From positions 23,938 through 87,937 of the forward strand of contig CAJTCV010000017.1 in NCBI GenBank assembly GCA_910574805.1: a DNA stretch of 64,000 bases. The letters run 5' to 3'. How positions within the stretch are numbered: position 1 is the stretch's first letter; each line of letters starts with the position of its first letter. This DNA is from Lachnospiraceae bacterium (GTDB taxonomy: Bacteria > Bacillota > Clostridia > Lachnospirales > Lachnospiraceae). The notes beneath the pieces are model-generated. The model worked only from the letters and a program-made list of their open reading frames with translations, was not told where the DNA came from and did not search any database. The translations under genes were made by a program, and so were the position numbers. Below are positions 33,391-42,624 of the stretch, piece after piece.

Positions 33391-33720
33391 TCAAATTAAT
33401 GCACAAAAATTACATTCAAAATTTGTTAAACATTCATAATCGATTATATTCAGTCAAAAACGGTCATAGAAATGATGAACAGGAAAAATGAGAAGAGTAT
33501 AAGGATTATTTTTAGATTAATAAAATAAAAATGCAGGATTATATGAGGAAATAAAGGATAGATGTAAAAGAAAACAGGGAATATATTTGCAGACAGATAC
33601 AGACCGCATCTGCGGGGGAGACAGGATTCTGGACTGTTTTTGGATTTTAGGTTGATTTTATCAGGAGAAAGCTGAAAATCTTTCCGGTTCCAGGCATACA
33701 GAGGAAGAGACAGAGGTCGT
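33391..33720. other. Gene-free stretch upstream of fruK and yitT
   Basis: No credible gene. Three ATTCA pentamers occur at 33414, 33432 and 33448 just upstream of the fru promoter and could be regulator half-sites. GAATATATTTG at 33579-33589 repeats a motif found twice upstream of the GH2 operon. The stretch is visibly A+T-rich. Confidence 0.5.
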
Positions 33721-33724
33721 CCAT

Positions 33725-33753
33725 TTGAAAAGAACAGTTCTGCAGGCTATAAT
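33725..33753 (+). promoter_or_regulatory. Promoter of the YitT-family gene
   Basis: TTGAAA (33725-33730), 17 bp, TATAAT (33748-33753). An in-frame ATG at 33754 touches the -10, so it cannot be in the transcript; this fixes the start at 33787. Confidence 0.78.
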
Positions 33754-33786
33754 ATGGGCAATCATAAAGGAAGGGAGAAAAGGCGT

Positions 33787-34674
33787 ATGCGGCGCAGAAA
33801 GACCATTGCGGCAGAATATTTACTGACATTATTCGGGACGGGGATCATAGCATTTGCCACAGCGTCTTTTTTTGATACGGCAGGGCTGGTGACGGGAGGT
33901 TTTTCCGGTCTGGCCATCGTGATCCGGGAGCTGACGCTTGATCTGTTTCCCGGAGGCGTTCCGCTGGCAGTGACCAATCTGCTGCTCAACATACCAGTGC
34001 TTCTGATTGCAGCGGTGCAAAGAGGCAGGCGTTATCTGTTCCGGACACTGTGCGGTACCGTGCTGTTGTCTTTCTGGCTGACTGTACTGCCGGTGGTGCC
34101 GCTGGCAGAAGGGGATCTGCTCCTTTCTTCCATATATGGAGGCGTATTGACAGGCGTTGGGATCGGTATGGTATTTCTGGGACAGGCCACCACCGGCGGG
34201 ACTGATCTGGTGGCTTCCATCCTGCAGTATTTTTTCAGACAGTACAGTGTGGCAAAGTTGATGCAGGTGGTGGACGGACTGATCGTACTGGTGGGGATCT
34301 ATGTATTCGGGGTACGGATGGCACTGTATGCCATCATATCGGTCTACCTGATTACAAAGGTGTCTGACGGAATGATTGAAGGAATGAAATTTTCCAAGGC
34401 TGCTTTTATCATTACGAAAAAACCGGATGAGCTGGCGGATGTACTGATGGATGAGCTGTACCGGGGCGTGACCGGCCTGTGGTCCATGGGCATGTATTCC
34501 AAAGTCCGGCGGGACATGCTGTTCTGTGTGGTATACCCCCGTCAGATTGTCAGACTGAAGGCGCTGACGCTTAAGATGGATCCGGAAGCATTCGTGGTCG
34601 TGACCGATGTGCGGGAAGTGCTGGGGGAGGGCTTTATCGAGGCGGCCTCCGGGGAGCCTTCTTTCAGGGCGTGA
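33787..34674 (+). CDS. YitT family membrane protein
   Basis: A 295-residue protein with about five hydrophobic segments in residues 8-190 (DUF161-type) and a soluble C-terminal domain (about 205-290; KPDELADVLMDELYRGVTGLWSMGMYSKVRRDMLFCVVYPRQIVRLKALTLKMDPEAFVVVTDVREVLGEGF, DUF2179-type). Function is not established; the C-terminal domain may bind a small ligand. RBS AGGAAGGGAG. It overlaps the convergent AraC gene by 11 nt. Confidence 0.88.
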   Translation: MRRRKTIAAEYLLTLFGTGIIAFATASFFDTAGLVTGGFSGLAIVIRELTLDLFPGGVPLAVTNLLLNIPVLLIAAVQRGRRYLFRTLCGTVLLSFWLTVLPVVPLAEGDLLLSSIYGGVLTGVGIGMVFLGQATTGGTDLVASILQYFFRQYSVAKLMQVVDGLIVLVGIYVFGVRMALYAIISVYLITKVSDGMIEGMKFSKAAFIITKKPDELADVLMDELYRGVTGLWSMGMYSKVRRDMLFCVVYPRQIVRLKALTLKMDPEAFVVVTDVREVLGEGFIEAASGEPSFRA

Positions 34675-35521
34675 TCCTGCCGGCAGCCACCTGTCTGCGG
34701 TACTCCATGGGGGAAAGTCCGGTTTTTTTCCGAAATACCCGGGAGAAATAGTTGGGATCCCGGAAGCCCACGGCTGTGGCGATCTCTGCAACAGATTTGC
34801 TGGTGTTGAGGATCAGATAAATGGAACGGGAGATCCGGACATGATGGATATATTGTGAGAGGGTCATGCCGGTCGTTTTATGGTACATGGCACTGAGATA
34901 GGAAGGATTCATATACGCCTGAGAAGCGATGCCCTCCAGGGTAAGGGGATCGGCCAGATGCTCCTGAATATACTGCTCCACGCGGTTGACAGAGTCCTGG
35001 TGACTGGTATAGAAGATGTCTTCCTGCAGAAGCTTTTCCACACAGAATTCCAGGAGCATCCGGGCGCCTTTGATTCCGCCGGCATCGATAAGCGGCTGGG
35101 ACATGTAGGCTCTCCGGATCCTGTCTGGACTTAAGCCGGTCAGATCTGCCCAGAGTGCGAGACCGGCTTCATTGATCTGCTTCCCCCGCCTGCGGAACTG
35201 GCCAAGGGACAGATTGCCTACGTAGATGTCTTTATACCAGACGGGACAGATGATTTCGACCAGACCGGCATGGCAGAGATAGGAAAAGCTGTGCCGCCCT
35301 TTTTTGCAGCGGGCGTTGGCCGCCTCGTTGCATTCGGTGCACAGGCGGCAGGTCCCGGGATAACGTGCCAGGAGCTGGCAGAAGGAGACCGGTTCTCTGG
35401 CATCTCCCAGATAGCTCAACGTCCGGTCTTCAAAGAACCGGAATCTGCTTTTGCAGAATCCGGACAGGGGGGTAAGGATTTGAAAGAGCTTTTTCTCATC
35501 GACGATGATCTTGTAGTTCAT
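34664..35521 (-). CDS. AraC-family regulator with N-terminal PocR-type sensor
   Basis: A 285-residue regulator. Residues 1-165 match the PocR ligand-binding domain, including its Cys set (CRLCTECNEAANARCKKG, then CHAGLVEIICPV). Residues 180-280 hold two AraC HTH motifs (LTLEGIASQAYMNPSYLSAMYHKTTGMTLSQYI; SVAEIATAVGFRDPNYFSRVFRKKTGLSPMEYR). It is divergent from the GH2/ABC operon and is the likely activator. PocR domains are known for small-molecule sensing; the Cys group may bind metal. Confidence 0.92.
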   Translation of the reverse strand: MNYKIIVDEKKLFQILTPLSGFCKSRFRFFEDRTLSYLGDAREPVSFCQLLARYPGTCRLCTECNEAANARCKKGRHSFSYLCHAGLVEIICPVWYKDIYVGNLSLGQFRRRGKQINEAGLALWADLTGLSPDRIRRAYMSQPLIDAGGIKGARMLLEFCVEKLLQEDIFYTSHQDSVNRVEQYIQEHLADPLTLEGIASQAYMNPSYLSAMYHKTTGMTLSQYIHHVRISRSIYLILNTSKSVAEIATAVGFRDPNYFSRVFRKKTGLSPMEYRRQVAAGRITP

Positions 35522-35538
35522 GGCAGACCTCCGACAAA

Positions 35539-35649
35539 GAATATATTTGGCTATATTATATTAAAAAAAATCCGGAAAAACAACGAAAAATCTGGAAAAA
35601 CAGAAAAATTTCTGTGATTTTTGATTCCATAAAACAGGAATATATTTGG
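35539..35649. promoter_or_regulatory. Two GAATATATTTGG repeats in the AraC-GH2 intergenic region
   Basis: The 12-mer GAATATATTTGG occurs at 35539-35550 and 35638-35649 in the same orientation, 99 bp apart. The first lies 18 bp from the AraC start codon, the second about 130 bp upstream of the GH2 -35. Candidate regulator sites. The rest of the 340-bp intergenic region is A+T-rich with no gene. Confidence 0.5.
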
Positions 35650-35780
35650 AAGATGTATATGACATTTTTTGTGACAGCCCGGGGTGCTGTACTATTTTTG
35701 GATTTTCGGGAAAATTATTTTCTGAATAACTCAATATAATACGAATCTTTTTGATTTGACCGGCAGGCCCGGATCACAGT

Positions 35781-35809
35781 TTGTCAAAAAAAATCACATA
35801 ATATATAAT
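35781..35809 (+). promoter_or_regulatory. Promoter of the GH2/ABC operon
   Basis: TTGTCA (35781-35786), 17 bp, TATAAT (35804-35809), about 52 nt before the GH2 start codon. Confidence 0.78.
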
Positions 35810-35861
35810 ATTTCCTGAAAATACTGACTCTGATCTTGGGAATACGGAAAGGAAAGCGAAT

Positions 35862-38099
35862 ATGAGAAATGGACAGTCTTTGAATCTGAACTGGAAGTTT
35901 AAAGATGAATTTAAACCAGAGTACATTACGCAAAAGGATTACGGGAGTTTTGCAGATATCCATGTGCCCCACACGGTGCGGGAGATCCCATATGACTGTT
36001 TTGATGAGACCATGTGCGGATGCCTGTCCACTTATGTGCGCTTTTTTGAGCTGCCTGCACTGGGAGAGCAGCGGGTGCTGATTGAATTTGAGGGCGTCTC
36101 CACGTACTACGATCTGTATGTAAATGAACAGAAAGCAGGAAGCCATAAGGGAGCCTATTCCATCGCGCTTTTTGATATTACATCCTTTGTCCATGAGGGA
36201 GAAAACAAGCTGATGCTTATGGTGGATTCCAACGTAAGAACGGATATCCCGCCGGAAGGGGCGACTGTGGATTATCTCCTGTATGGGGGGATCTATCGGG
36301 ATGTGACGCTCTATATCCTGGAACCTGCCTATGTGATTCAGAATCTGTTCCGCTATACGCTGGAAGGGAATCAGGCATGGGCTGCTCCGGAGCTTATGGT
36401 CCGGAATCACGGTGGGGCGTTTGAAGGAGAAGTGCTGGTGGAGCTGTCCCGGGACAGGGAGCAGGTTCACAGCTACCGCCGCCCGGTAAAGGTGGGAGAA
36501 GGCATGTGTCGGATCCATCTGGAGAAAGAAGCTCTGCACGGAGTAGAGCGTTGGGATCTGGATACACCGGTACTGTATGACGTGAGGGTAACGCTGTCAC
36601 GGGAAGGAAAGGTACTGGACGAACACCATACCCGCGTGGGATTTCGGACCACGGAGGTGGATGCCCGGGGTTTTTACCTCAATGGCCGTAAGGTGAAGCT
36701 GATCGGCCTGAACCGTCATCAGAGCTATCCATATGTGGGATATGCCATGGGCAGGAGACCTCAGCAGAAGGATGCGGATATCCTGAAGACAGAGCTGGGA
36801 CTTAACACGGTGCGCTGTTCGCACTATATGCAGAGCAAATATTTCCTGGACCGCTGCGATGAGCTGGGGCTTATGGTCTTTGAAGAGATCCCGGGATGGG
36901 GATATCTGGGCGGAGAGGATTACAAAGAAGTTTCCCGCAGCGATCTGCGCAACATGGTGCTGGGACATTTTAACCATCCGTCCATCATCATATGGGGAAC
37001 CAGGCTGAATGAAAGCGACGATGATGACGCATTTTATGAGGAGACGAACCGGCTCTGCAAGGAGATGGATCCCACCCGCCCCACATCCGGCGTACGCTGG
37101 CATAAAAACAGTCCGCTGCTGGAAGACATTTACAGTTATAATGATTATACGCCTCCCTGCCCGAGAGAGCCGGGCAGAGGAGAATTTATGATTCAGGAGC
37201 AGCAGGCAGTGACCGGACTTCCGTATAAGGCTCCGTATCTGATCAGCGAGCATACGGCGCCCCTGAACTGTACAAAGCCGGGAGATTCTGCCATGCGCCA
37301 TGAGCGCTTCGCTCTGTATCATGCGAGGGTGGTGGACAAGGTGCTTACCAGTGATGATTATCTGGGAGCCCTTGGCTGGTGCATGTTTGATTATAATACG
37401 CATCATGATCACTCCCGTCAGGAGAAGATCTGCTACCATGGAGTGCTGGATATGTTCCGGGTGCCCAAATGGGCGTCTTATTTCTACCGGAGCCAGAAGG
37501 ATCCTTCTGAGGAAGTAGTGCTGCAGCCCTGTTCGGTAATCGGGCGGGGGGAACGGTCGGAAGAGGTGACGCCGTTCTATGTGCTGACCAACTGTGATTA
37601 CATCGACGTGACGCTTTCCGGAGACGAGACCCGCAGGTTCTATCCCAGCAGCCGGTTCCCGGGGCTGAAGCATGCGCCCATAGAGGTGAGCGAAAGCGAC
37701 GTGTTCTGGCAGGTGTTCTGGGAAGGTTCCACCATCGTCGGCTATGTGGATCAGAAAGAGGCGGCCCGTATCACCTGTACGAAAAATCCGTATCTGAAGG
37801 AACTGGATCTGAGGGCGGATGACGCGGAGCTGTACTGCGACCGCGTGGACGAGACCAGGCTTGTCTGTACCTTCCGGGATACAGACGGACTGCGGATGCT
37901 GCATCACTTCGGTATCGGAAAGATCACCGTGGAGGGAGATATTGAACTGATCGGTCCGGATACGGTTCCTGTGCTGGGCGGGACCATCGCTTTCTGGATC
38001 AGGACAAAGGCGCTGGGGCGGAAAGGAGAGGCAAAGGTTACGGTAAGTGCGTGCCGCCCCGGGCTTTCAGACAGGACCGTTACGATCCGTCTGATCTGA
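35862..38099 (+). CDS. GH2 family glycoside hydrolase (beta-galactosidase/beta-glucuronidase type)
   Basis: A 745-residue cytoplasmic enzyme. A jelly-roll domain (1-170) and an immunoglobulin-like domain precede the catalytic barrel (about 275-570). Acid/base Glu lies in IIIWGTRLNES and the nucleophile Glu in YLISEHTAP. C-terminal beta domains follow. GH2 enzymes remove beta-linked galactose, glucuronic acid, mannose or related sugars with retention. The RLNES motif differs from the usual NE context (WSLGNE), so the substrate may be atypical. First gene of an operon with a binding protein, two permeases and an M20 hydrolase. Confidence 0.92.
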   Translation: MRNGQSLNLNWKFKDEFKPEYITQKDYGSFADIHVPHTVREIPYDCFDETMCGCLSTYVRFFELPALGEQRVLIEFEGVSTYYDLYVNEQKAGSHKGAYSIALFDITSFVHEGENKLMLMVDSNVRTDIPPEGATVDYLLYGGIYRDVTLYILEPAYVIQNLFRYTLEGNQAWAAPELMVRNHGGAFEGEVLVELSRDREQVHSYRRPVKVGEGMCRIHLEKEALHGVERWDLDTPVLYDVRVTLSREGKVLDEHHTRVGFRTTEVDARGFYLNGRKVKLIGLNRHQSYPYVGYAMGRRPQQKDADILKTELGLNTVRCSHYMQSKYFLDRCDELGLMVFEEIPGWGYLGGEDYKEVSRSDLRNMVLGHFNHPSIIIWGTRLNESDDDDAFYEETNRLCKEMDPTRPTSGVRWHKNSPLLEDIYSYNDYTPPCPREPGRGEFMIQEQQAVTGLPYKAPYLISEHTAPLNCTKPGDSAMRHERFALYHARVVDKVLTSDDYLGALGWCMFDYNTHHDHSRQEKICYHGVLDMFRVPKWASYFYRSQKDPSEEVVLQPCSVIGRGERSEEVTPFYVLTNCDYIDVTLSGDETRRFYPSSRFPGLKHAPIEVSESDVFWQVFWEGSTIVGYVDQKEAARITCTKNPYLKELDLRADDAELYCDRVDETRLVCTFRDTDGLRMLHHFGIGKITVEGDIELIGPDTVPVLGGTIAFWIRTKALGRKGEAKVTVSACRPGLSDRTVTIRLI

Positions 38100-38169
38100 G
38101 CAGGCACCTGAGACGCAGAAGCGTCTGAGATAAATGGTGTGAAAAAAGACTGAAATGGAGGAAACGTGA

Positions 38170-39471
38170 ATGAAAAAGAAATTGATCGCATGGCTGCTCT
38201 GCTTTATGATGGCAGGCTCACTGACTGCCTGCGGCGGGGCCAAAGAGCCGGAGCAGGATGCCGGTACGGAAAGTACGGGCGGGGAAGAAAGCTCATCGGA
38301 TGCCATCGAGCTGGAGATGTGGTGCTGGCAGAGCTCGATCCATGAAGAGCTGGTGGCAGAGGTGGAGCAGGCAATTCCGGGCGTGCGTGTGAATGTCAAC
38401 AAGTTCAACAGTGAAAATATGGAAGAAAAGGTGCTGACTGCGCTGGCTTCCGATTCCCCGCTGCCGGATATTCTGGTGATGGATGACTGGATCAGCAATG
38501 TCATGCCCAGTGCAGACAAGTTCAACAATCTTCTGGATGAGCCGTTCCAGGCAGAGCAGTATAAAGATCAGTATGTGGAATGGAAATGGAATAATGCCAT
38601 GACCGGAGACGGAGAGAAGCTGATCGCCATTCCCATCGACGCAGGTCCTACGGCCATGTATTACCGGGCGGACCTTTTTGAGGCGGCAGGGCTTCCTTCA
38701 GAGCCGGAGGAAGTGGCAGAGCTGATGTCCGACTGGGACGGTGCGCTGGAGGCTGCAAAGCAGATGAAGGAGAAGACCGGTGTCTGCATGTTCGACTTTA
38801 CGAAAAATCTGTTCCTGATGATGATCAGTCAGCAGGAAGAAGGCCTGATCAATAAAAACGATGAGTTTATCGGAGATCAGGATCATATCAAGGAGGCATT
38901 TTATAAAGCGGCAGAATTTTCGGATTATGTGTTCGGCATGCCGGATATGTACGGAACCGAGTGGGGTGCTGCCATGAACAACGGTGATGTGGCGGCATAC
39001 TGCGGAGCGGTATGGACGCTGGAGATGCTGAAGAATACGGCGCCGGATACTGCAGGTCAGTGGCGTGTCACCCGTATGCCGGGAGGACCTGCCAACAACG
39101 GCGGCTCCTGTATGGGAATCCCGGTTACCAGTGAGCATCCGGAAGAGGCTTTTGAGGTAATTCTGTGGCTGCAGAATGCACAGAACCAGCTGATTGCGCT
39201 GGAGACAGAATCCCTGTTCCCCACGAATCTGGAAGCGGTGGATTCTCCGGAGGTCGTGAAAGAGGACGAATTCTTTGGCGGGCAGAAGATCAATGAGATC
39301 TTTGTGGATGCGGTGAAAAATGTTCCGACTCAGTACAGAGGACTGAATTATACGGCGTTCCGTCAATATTTTTATGATGAACTGATGCTGGTTCAGGATG
39401 CCGGGAAGAATGTGGATGAAGCCTGGGAGGATGCTCTGAAAGGCTGTGAGGCTCTGAAGGCTACCTTATAA
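38170..39471 (+). CDS. Family 1 sugar-binding lipoprotein
   Basis: A 433-residue binding protein with a lipoprotein signal (lipobox SLTAC, Cys21), an acidic linker and the binding fold (IELEMWCWQSSIHEELVAEVEQAIPGVRVNVNKF; LPDILVMDDWISNVMPSADKFNNL; AMYYRADLFEAAGLP). RBS GGAGG. It should capture the glycoside processed by the GH2 enzyme. A hairpin after the gene separates it from the permease genes. Confidence 0.93.
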   Translation: MKKKLIAWLLCFMMAGSLTACGGAKEPEQDAGTESTGGEESSSDAIELEMWCWQSSIHEELVAEVEQAIPGVRVNVNKFNSENMEEKVLTALASDSPLPDILVMDDWISNVMPSADKFNNLLDEPFQAEQYKDQYVEWKWNNAMTGDGEKLIAIPIDAGPTAMYYRADLFEAAGLPSEPEEVAELMSDWDGALEAAKQMKEKTGVCMFDFTKNLFLMMISQQEEGLINKNDEFIGDQDHIKEAFYKAAEFSDYVFGMPDMYGTEWGAAMNNGDVAAYCGAVWTLEMLKNTAPDTAGQWRVTRMPGGPANNGGSCMGIPVTSEHPEEAFEVILWLQNAQNQLIALETESLFPTNLEAVDSPEVVKEDEFFGGQKINEIFVDAVKNVPTQYRGLNYTAFRQYFYDELMLVQDAGKNVDEAWEDALKGCEALKATL

Positions 39472-39493
39472 TCTGTTGATGCTGTGATAAATC

Positions 39494-39545
39494 ATTCCCT
39501 GTTCCAGAAGGCGTCCATGGCCCGGAACAGGGAATCTTTGTTTAA
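39494..39545 (+). terminator. Hairpin between binding protein and permease genes
   Basis: ATTCCCTGTTCC pairs perfectly with GGAACAGGGAAT (12 bp), followed by CTTTGTTT. As in the first sugar operon, it probably raises binding-protein expression relative to the permeases. It overlaps the first base of the next ribosome site region. Confidence 0.68.
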
Positions 39546-39560
39546 AGGAGGGATCCCTGT

Positions 39561-40478
39561 TTGAAAAGAAAGGAAAAAAAGAAGAAAAAACCCAAAGAGC
39601 TGCTTGAGGCTGTCCGTGCAAACCGGATGGTTTATGTGCTGATCAGTCCATTTTTTATTCTGTATGCCATCTTCGGACTGTATCCCATGGTGTATTCGTT
39701 TCTGCTGTCTTTTTTTAAATGGTCAGGCAGCGGTGAGAAGGAGTTTGTCGGCTTTCTGAACTATCAGTATCTGTTTAAGGATGCGGTTTTTCTGAAGTCG
39801 GTTGTGAACACGCTGATCATCTGGTGCCTGTCTACGATCCCCATGGTGATCCTGGCGCTGATCTTCGCGTTTATCCTGAATCTGGGGACTTTAAAGTGTA
39901 AATCTGTATTCCGGGCCGTCTATTTCCTGCCAAATGTCACGTCTACGGTGGCAGTTGCCATTGTATTTGCGACCATGTTTGCGAGCAACTACGGACTGGT
40001 AAATTTTCTCCTGACCAGTCTTGGAATGGATCCGGTGAAATGGATGTCGGTCCCGTTCTGGGTACAGTTCGTCATCGCTCTGGTGGTCATGTGGAGATGG
40101 ACCGGCTACAATGCCATCATTGCTCTGGCCGGCCTGCAGAAAATCCCGTCTGATCTGTATGAGGCAGCCCGCATTGACGGGGCCAGCAACTGGCAGATCT
40201 TCTGCAGGATTACGATTCCTCTTCTGAATCCCACGATTATATTTATCATTGTGACTTCCACCATTGGCGGCTGGCAGCTGATGGAAGAGAGCTATATGCT
40301 GGTGGGCAAGGCAGGCGGTATTGCCAAGTCCGGAATGACGGTGGTTCTGTACCTGTACAACAAGGCCTTTCTCGAACGCCAGTTTGGATACGGTTCTGCG
40401 GTATCCTGGGGGCTCTTTGTGATTATCTGTGCATTTTCCTTCCTGAACTGGAAGCTGGTGCAGCGGGACACAGAATAG
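39561..40478 (+). CDS. CUT1 sugar ABC transporter permease (MalF-like)
   Basis: A 305-residue permease with a very basic N-terminus (KRKEKKKKKPKE) and the EAA loop YEAARIDGASNWQIFCRITIPLLNP. It uses a TTG start codon placed 12 nt after AAAGGAGGG; no in-frame ATG is nearby. It forms the channel with the next gene product. No ATPase gene is present. Confidence 0.93.
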   Translation: MKRKEKKKKKPKELLEAVRANRMVYVLISPFFILYAIFGLYPMVYSFLLSFFKWSGSGEKEFVGFLNYQYLFKDAVFLKSVVNTLIIWCLSTIPMVILALIFAFILNLGTLKCKSVFRAVYFLPNVTSTVAVAIVFATMFASNYGLVNFLLTSLGMDPVKWMSVPFWVQFVIALVVMWRWTGYNAIIALAGLQKIPSDLYEAARIDGASNWQIFCRITIPLLNPTIIFIIVTSTIGGWQLMEESYMLVGKAGGIAKSGMTVVLYLYNKAFLERQFGYGSAVSWGLFVIICAFSFLNWKLVQRDTE

Positions 40479-40490
40479 GAGGCAGTCGAA

Positions 40491-41336
40491 ATGAAACATA
40501 CAGCATATACAGGAAAGAAAATCTGGAATTTTCTGCTCTACGCAGGACTTCTTCTGTGGGCGGTGGTGTCGCTGTTCCCGTTTTACTGGCTGTCGGTTAT
40601 GTCTACGCGCACTTCCTCTGAATTTTTCCGTTTCCCGCCGGTGATGGTGCCGGGAAGTTCCTTTCTGAATAATATGGAAGCGTTGTTTACGATCATAGAT
40701 TTTCCAAGAGCAGTAGTGAATTCTCTGATTGTTTCCGGCGCGAGGACGGGGCTTGCACTGTTTTTCTGTTCCATGACGGCCTTTTATTTCGCCAAATTTG
40801 AGTTTCCGGGAAGAAAATTTCTGTATTCTTTCCTGCTCATGACCATGATGATTCCCCAGCAGCTTCTGATGATTCCTCAGCTGATCATGATGGGAAAACT
40901 GGGCTGGATCTCCACGCTGAAGGCGTTGATCATTCCGAATATGATCCCGGCGTTCGGTGTCTTCTGGATGACTCAGTACTGCCAGGGGGCCATCCATGAC
41001 GACCTGCTCAATGCCGGGCGGATCGATGGCTGCGGGACCTTCCGGCTGTTCTGGAATATCGGCTTTCCCATTACCATACCGGGGCTTTCCTTTCTGGCGA
41101 TCCATACCTTTGTGACATCGTGGAACGATTTTCTGTGGCCTTTGATCGTTCTGAACGACCAGAAGGTGTATACGGTACAGGTGGCGCTTGGCCAGCTCCA
41201 GGGCATGTTTACCAAGACGGATTACGGTGCGGTCATGTGCGGGACGCTCCTTGCCACGCTGCCTATTGTCGTTATCTTTTTGATCTGCAATAAATTCTTC
41301 ATCGCCGGGATCGCAGCCGGCGGTGTCAAAGATTAA
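40491..41336 (+). CDS. CUT1 sugar ABC transporter permease (MalG-like)
   Basis: A 281-residue permease. The EAA loop region is present but degenerate: LLNAGRIDGCGTFRLFWNIGFPITIPG, with N-A-G in place of E-A-A at the start. Six helices are predicted. It lies 12 nt after its partner and 11 nt before the M20 hydrolase gene. Confidence 0.92.
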   Translation: MKHTAYTGKKIWNFLLYAGLLLWAVVSLFPFYWLSVMSTRTSSEFFRFPPVMVPGSSFLNNMEALFTIIDFPRAVVNSLIVSGARTGLALFFCSMTAFYFAKFEFPGRKFLYSFLLMTMMIPQQLLMIPQLIMMGKLGWISTLKALIIPNMIPAFGVFWMTQYCQGAIHDDLLNAGRIDGCGTFRLFWNIGFPITIPGLSFLAIHTFVTSWNDFLWPLIVLNDQKVYTVQVALGQLQGMFTKTDYGAVMCGTLLATLPIVVIFLICNKFFIAGIAAGGVKD

Positions 41337-41347
41337 GGAGACGGAAG

Positions 41348-42508
41348 ATGACAGATCCAGGATTAAACAGGACTATAGACCGTCTGGCAGAGCCGGTGTT
41401 TTCCATGAGCCGGTGGCTCACAAAGCACCCGGAAACCGGAGGGGAAGAGAAGGAGTCCAGTGCGTATATTATCCGTTTTCTGGAAGAGCAGGGCTATGTA
41501 GTAGAGCGGGATTACTGTGGGCTTTCCTACTCCTTCCGGGCATACCGGCCGTCCTGCAGGCCCAGAATCGCGGTGCTTTGCGAATATGATGCACTGCCGG
41601 AGATCGGGCATGGCTGCGGCCACTCCTTAAGCTGCGGAGTCAGTGTATTATCTGCATTGGCTGTAAGAGAATGTTTTCCGGAGCTTCCCTGCGAGATCGA
41701 CCTGATCGGAACGCCGGGAGAGGAAAATATCGGCGGGAAGGTGATTTTGTCCCAGAGGGGCGGATTTGACCGCTACCGCTTTGCGGTCATGGGGCATATG
41801 GACACGGCAAATATTCCTCAGTGGAGGGTACTGGCATGCAGTGATCTGTATATTACCATCAGAGGAAAGGCAGTGCATGCATCAGCGGCGCCCTGGGAGG
41901 GCCGCAGTGCGCTGAACGCGGCGCAGCTCTTCCTGCATGGAATCGATATGGACCGGATGCGTCACAGGCCCTTTATGCAGATCCACGGAATCATGGCCGA
42001 GGGCGGCAGGAATCCCGGTACGATTCCGGATCTGGCGGTGCTCAGCTGCTATCTCCGGGCCGCTTCCCTGACGGAGCTGGAGGAGCTGCAAAAAGATACC
42101 ATCCGTATGTTAAAGGGTACCACCTATGCCACGCAGACGGACTATACGGTCGAGCAGCGCTGGGGAACGCTGGCGGAACTGCACTACGGTCGGACGGCAG
42201 TCCGTATGTTTCTTGATATTTTCCGGGATCTGGGTATGGAGGCGGCTGAGATGAAATATCCCAAATGCTCTACGGACGCCGGGAATGTGGATCTGGTGAT
42301 TCCGGTGTTTCATCCGGGGATCAAAGCAGCTGATATATCTGTAAACCTGCATACGGCAGAATTTGAACAGTGCATGCATGGGGACAGAGCAGTACAGACT
42401 CTGAAAAACGGGGCAAAGGTCATCGGAAATTTCCTGTGGCAGACAGCCGGTCAGGAATCGGTGATGAAGCAGCTTACGGAAGAATGGAAGAGCTACCGGG
42501 GCCTGTGA
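41348..42508 (+). CDS. M20 family amidohydrolase (AbgB/IAA-amino acid hydrolase-like)
   Basis: A 386-residue cytoplasmic metalloenzyme. The metal-site motifs are CEYDALPEIGHGCGHSL, GTPGEENIGGK and GHMDTA; a dimerisation domain sits in the middle (ITIRGKAVHASAAPWEGRSALNAAQLFL). Members remove an acyl or aryl group from an amino acid, as with aminobenzoyl-glutamate. Its place behind a glycosidase and sugar transporter suggests that the imported glycoside carries an amide-linked group. RBS AAGGAG. Confidence 0.88.
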   Translation: MTDPGLNRTIDRLAEPVFSMSRWLTKHPETGGEEKESSAYIIRFLEEQGYVVERDYCGLSYSFRAYRPSCRPRIAVLCEYDALPEIGHGCGHSLSCGVSVLSALAVRECFPELPCEIDLIGTPGEENIGGKVILSQRGGFDRYRFAVMGHMDTANIPQWRVLACSDLYITIRGKAVHASAAPWEGRSALNAAQLFLHGIDMDRMRHRPFMQIHGIMAEGGRNPGTIPDLAVLSCYLRAASLTELEELQKDTIRMLKGTTYATQTDYTVEQRWGTLAELHYGRTAVRMFLDIFRDLGMEAAEMKYPKCSTDAGNVDLVIPVFHPGIKAADISVNLHTAEFEQCMHGDRAVQTLKNGAKVIGNFLWQTAGQESVMKQLTEEWKSYRGL

Positions 42509-42524
42509 CTGGAAAATAATAAAA

Positions 42525-42597
42525 ATACAGCCCGGGCTGCTGTGCCGGCGCGCTGTCTGATGCAGCGCTGCCTGGCCCGCAGCCCGGGCTGCATTTC
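42525..42597. terminator. GC-rich terminator between GH2 operon and hsp20
   Basis: ACAGCCCGGGCTGC and GCAGCCCGGGCTGC, each itself palindromic, form the outer arms around an inner GC-rich stem, with A-rich DNA on the left and ATTT on the right. It can terminate both converging units. Confidence 0.78.
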
Positions 42598-42624
42598 CGC
42601 TTATATGACGGGAAGCTTCAGGAA

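Noticed and set aside
36597..37907. A 436-codon open frame on the minus strand
   Set aside because: Antisense to the GH2 enzyme; no domain or ribosome site.
39891..41105. A 404-codon open frame on the minus strand
   Set aside because: Covers both permease genes in antisense; the translation is rich in charged residues without a fold signature.
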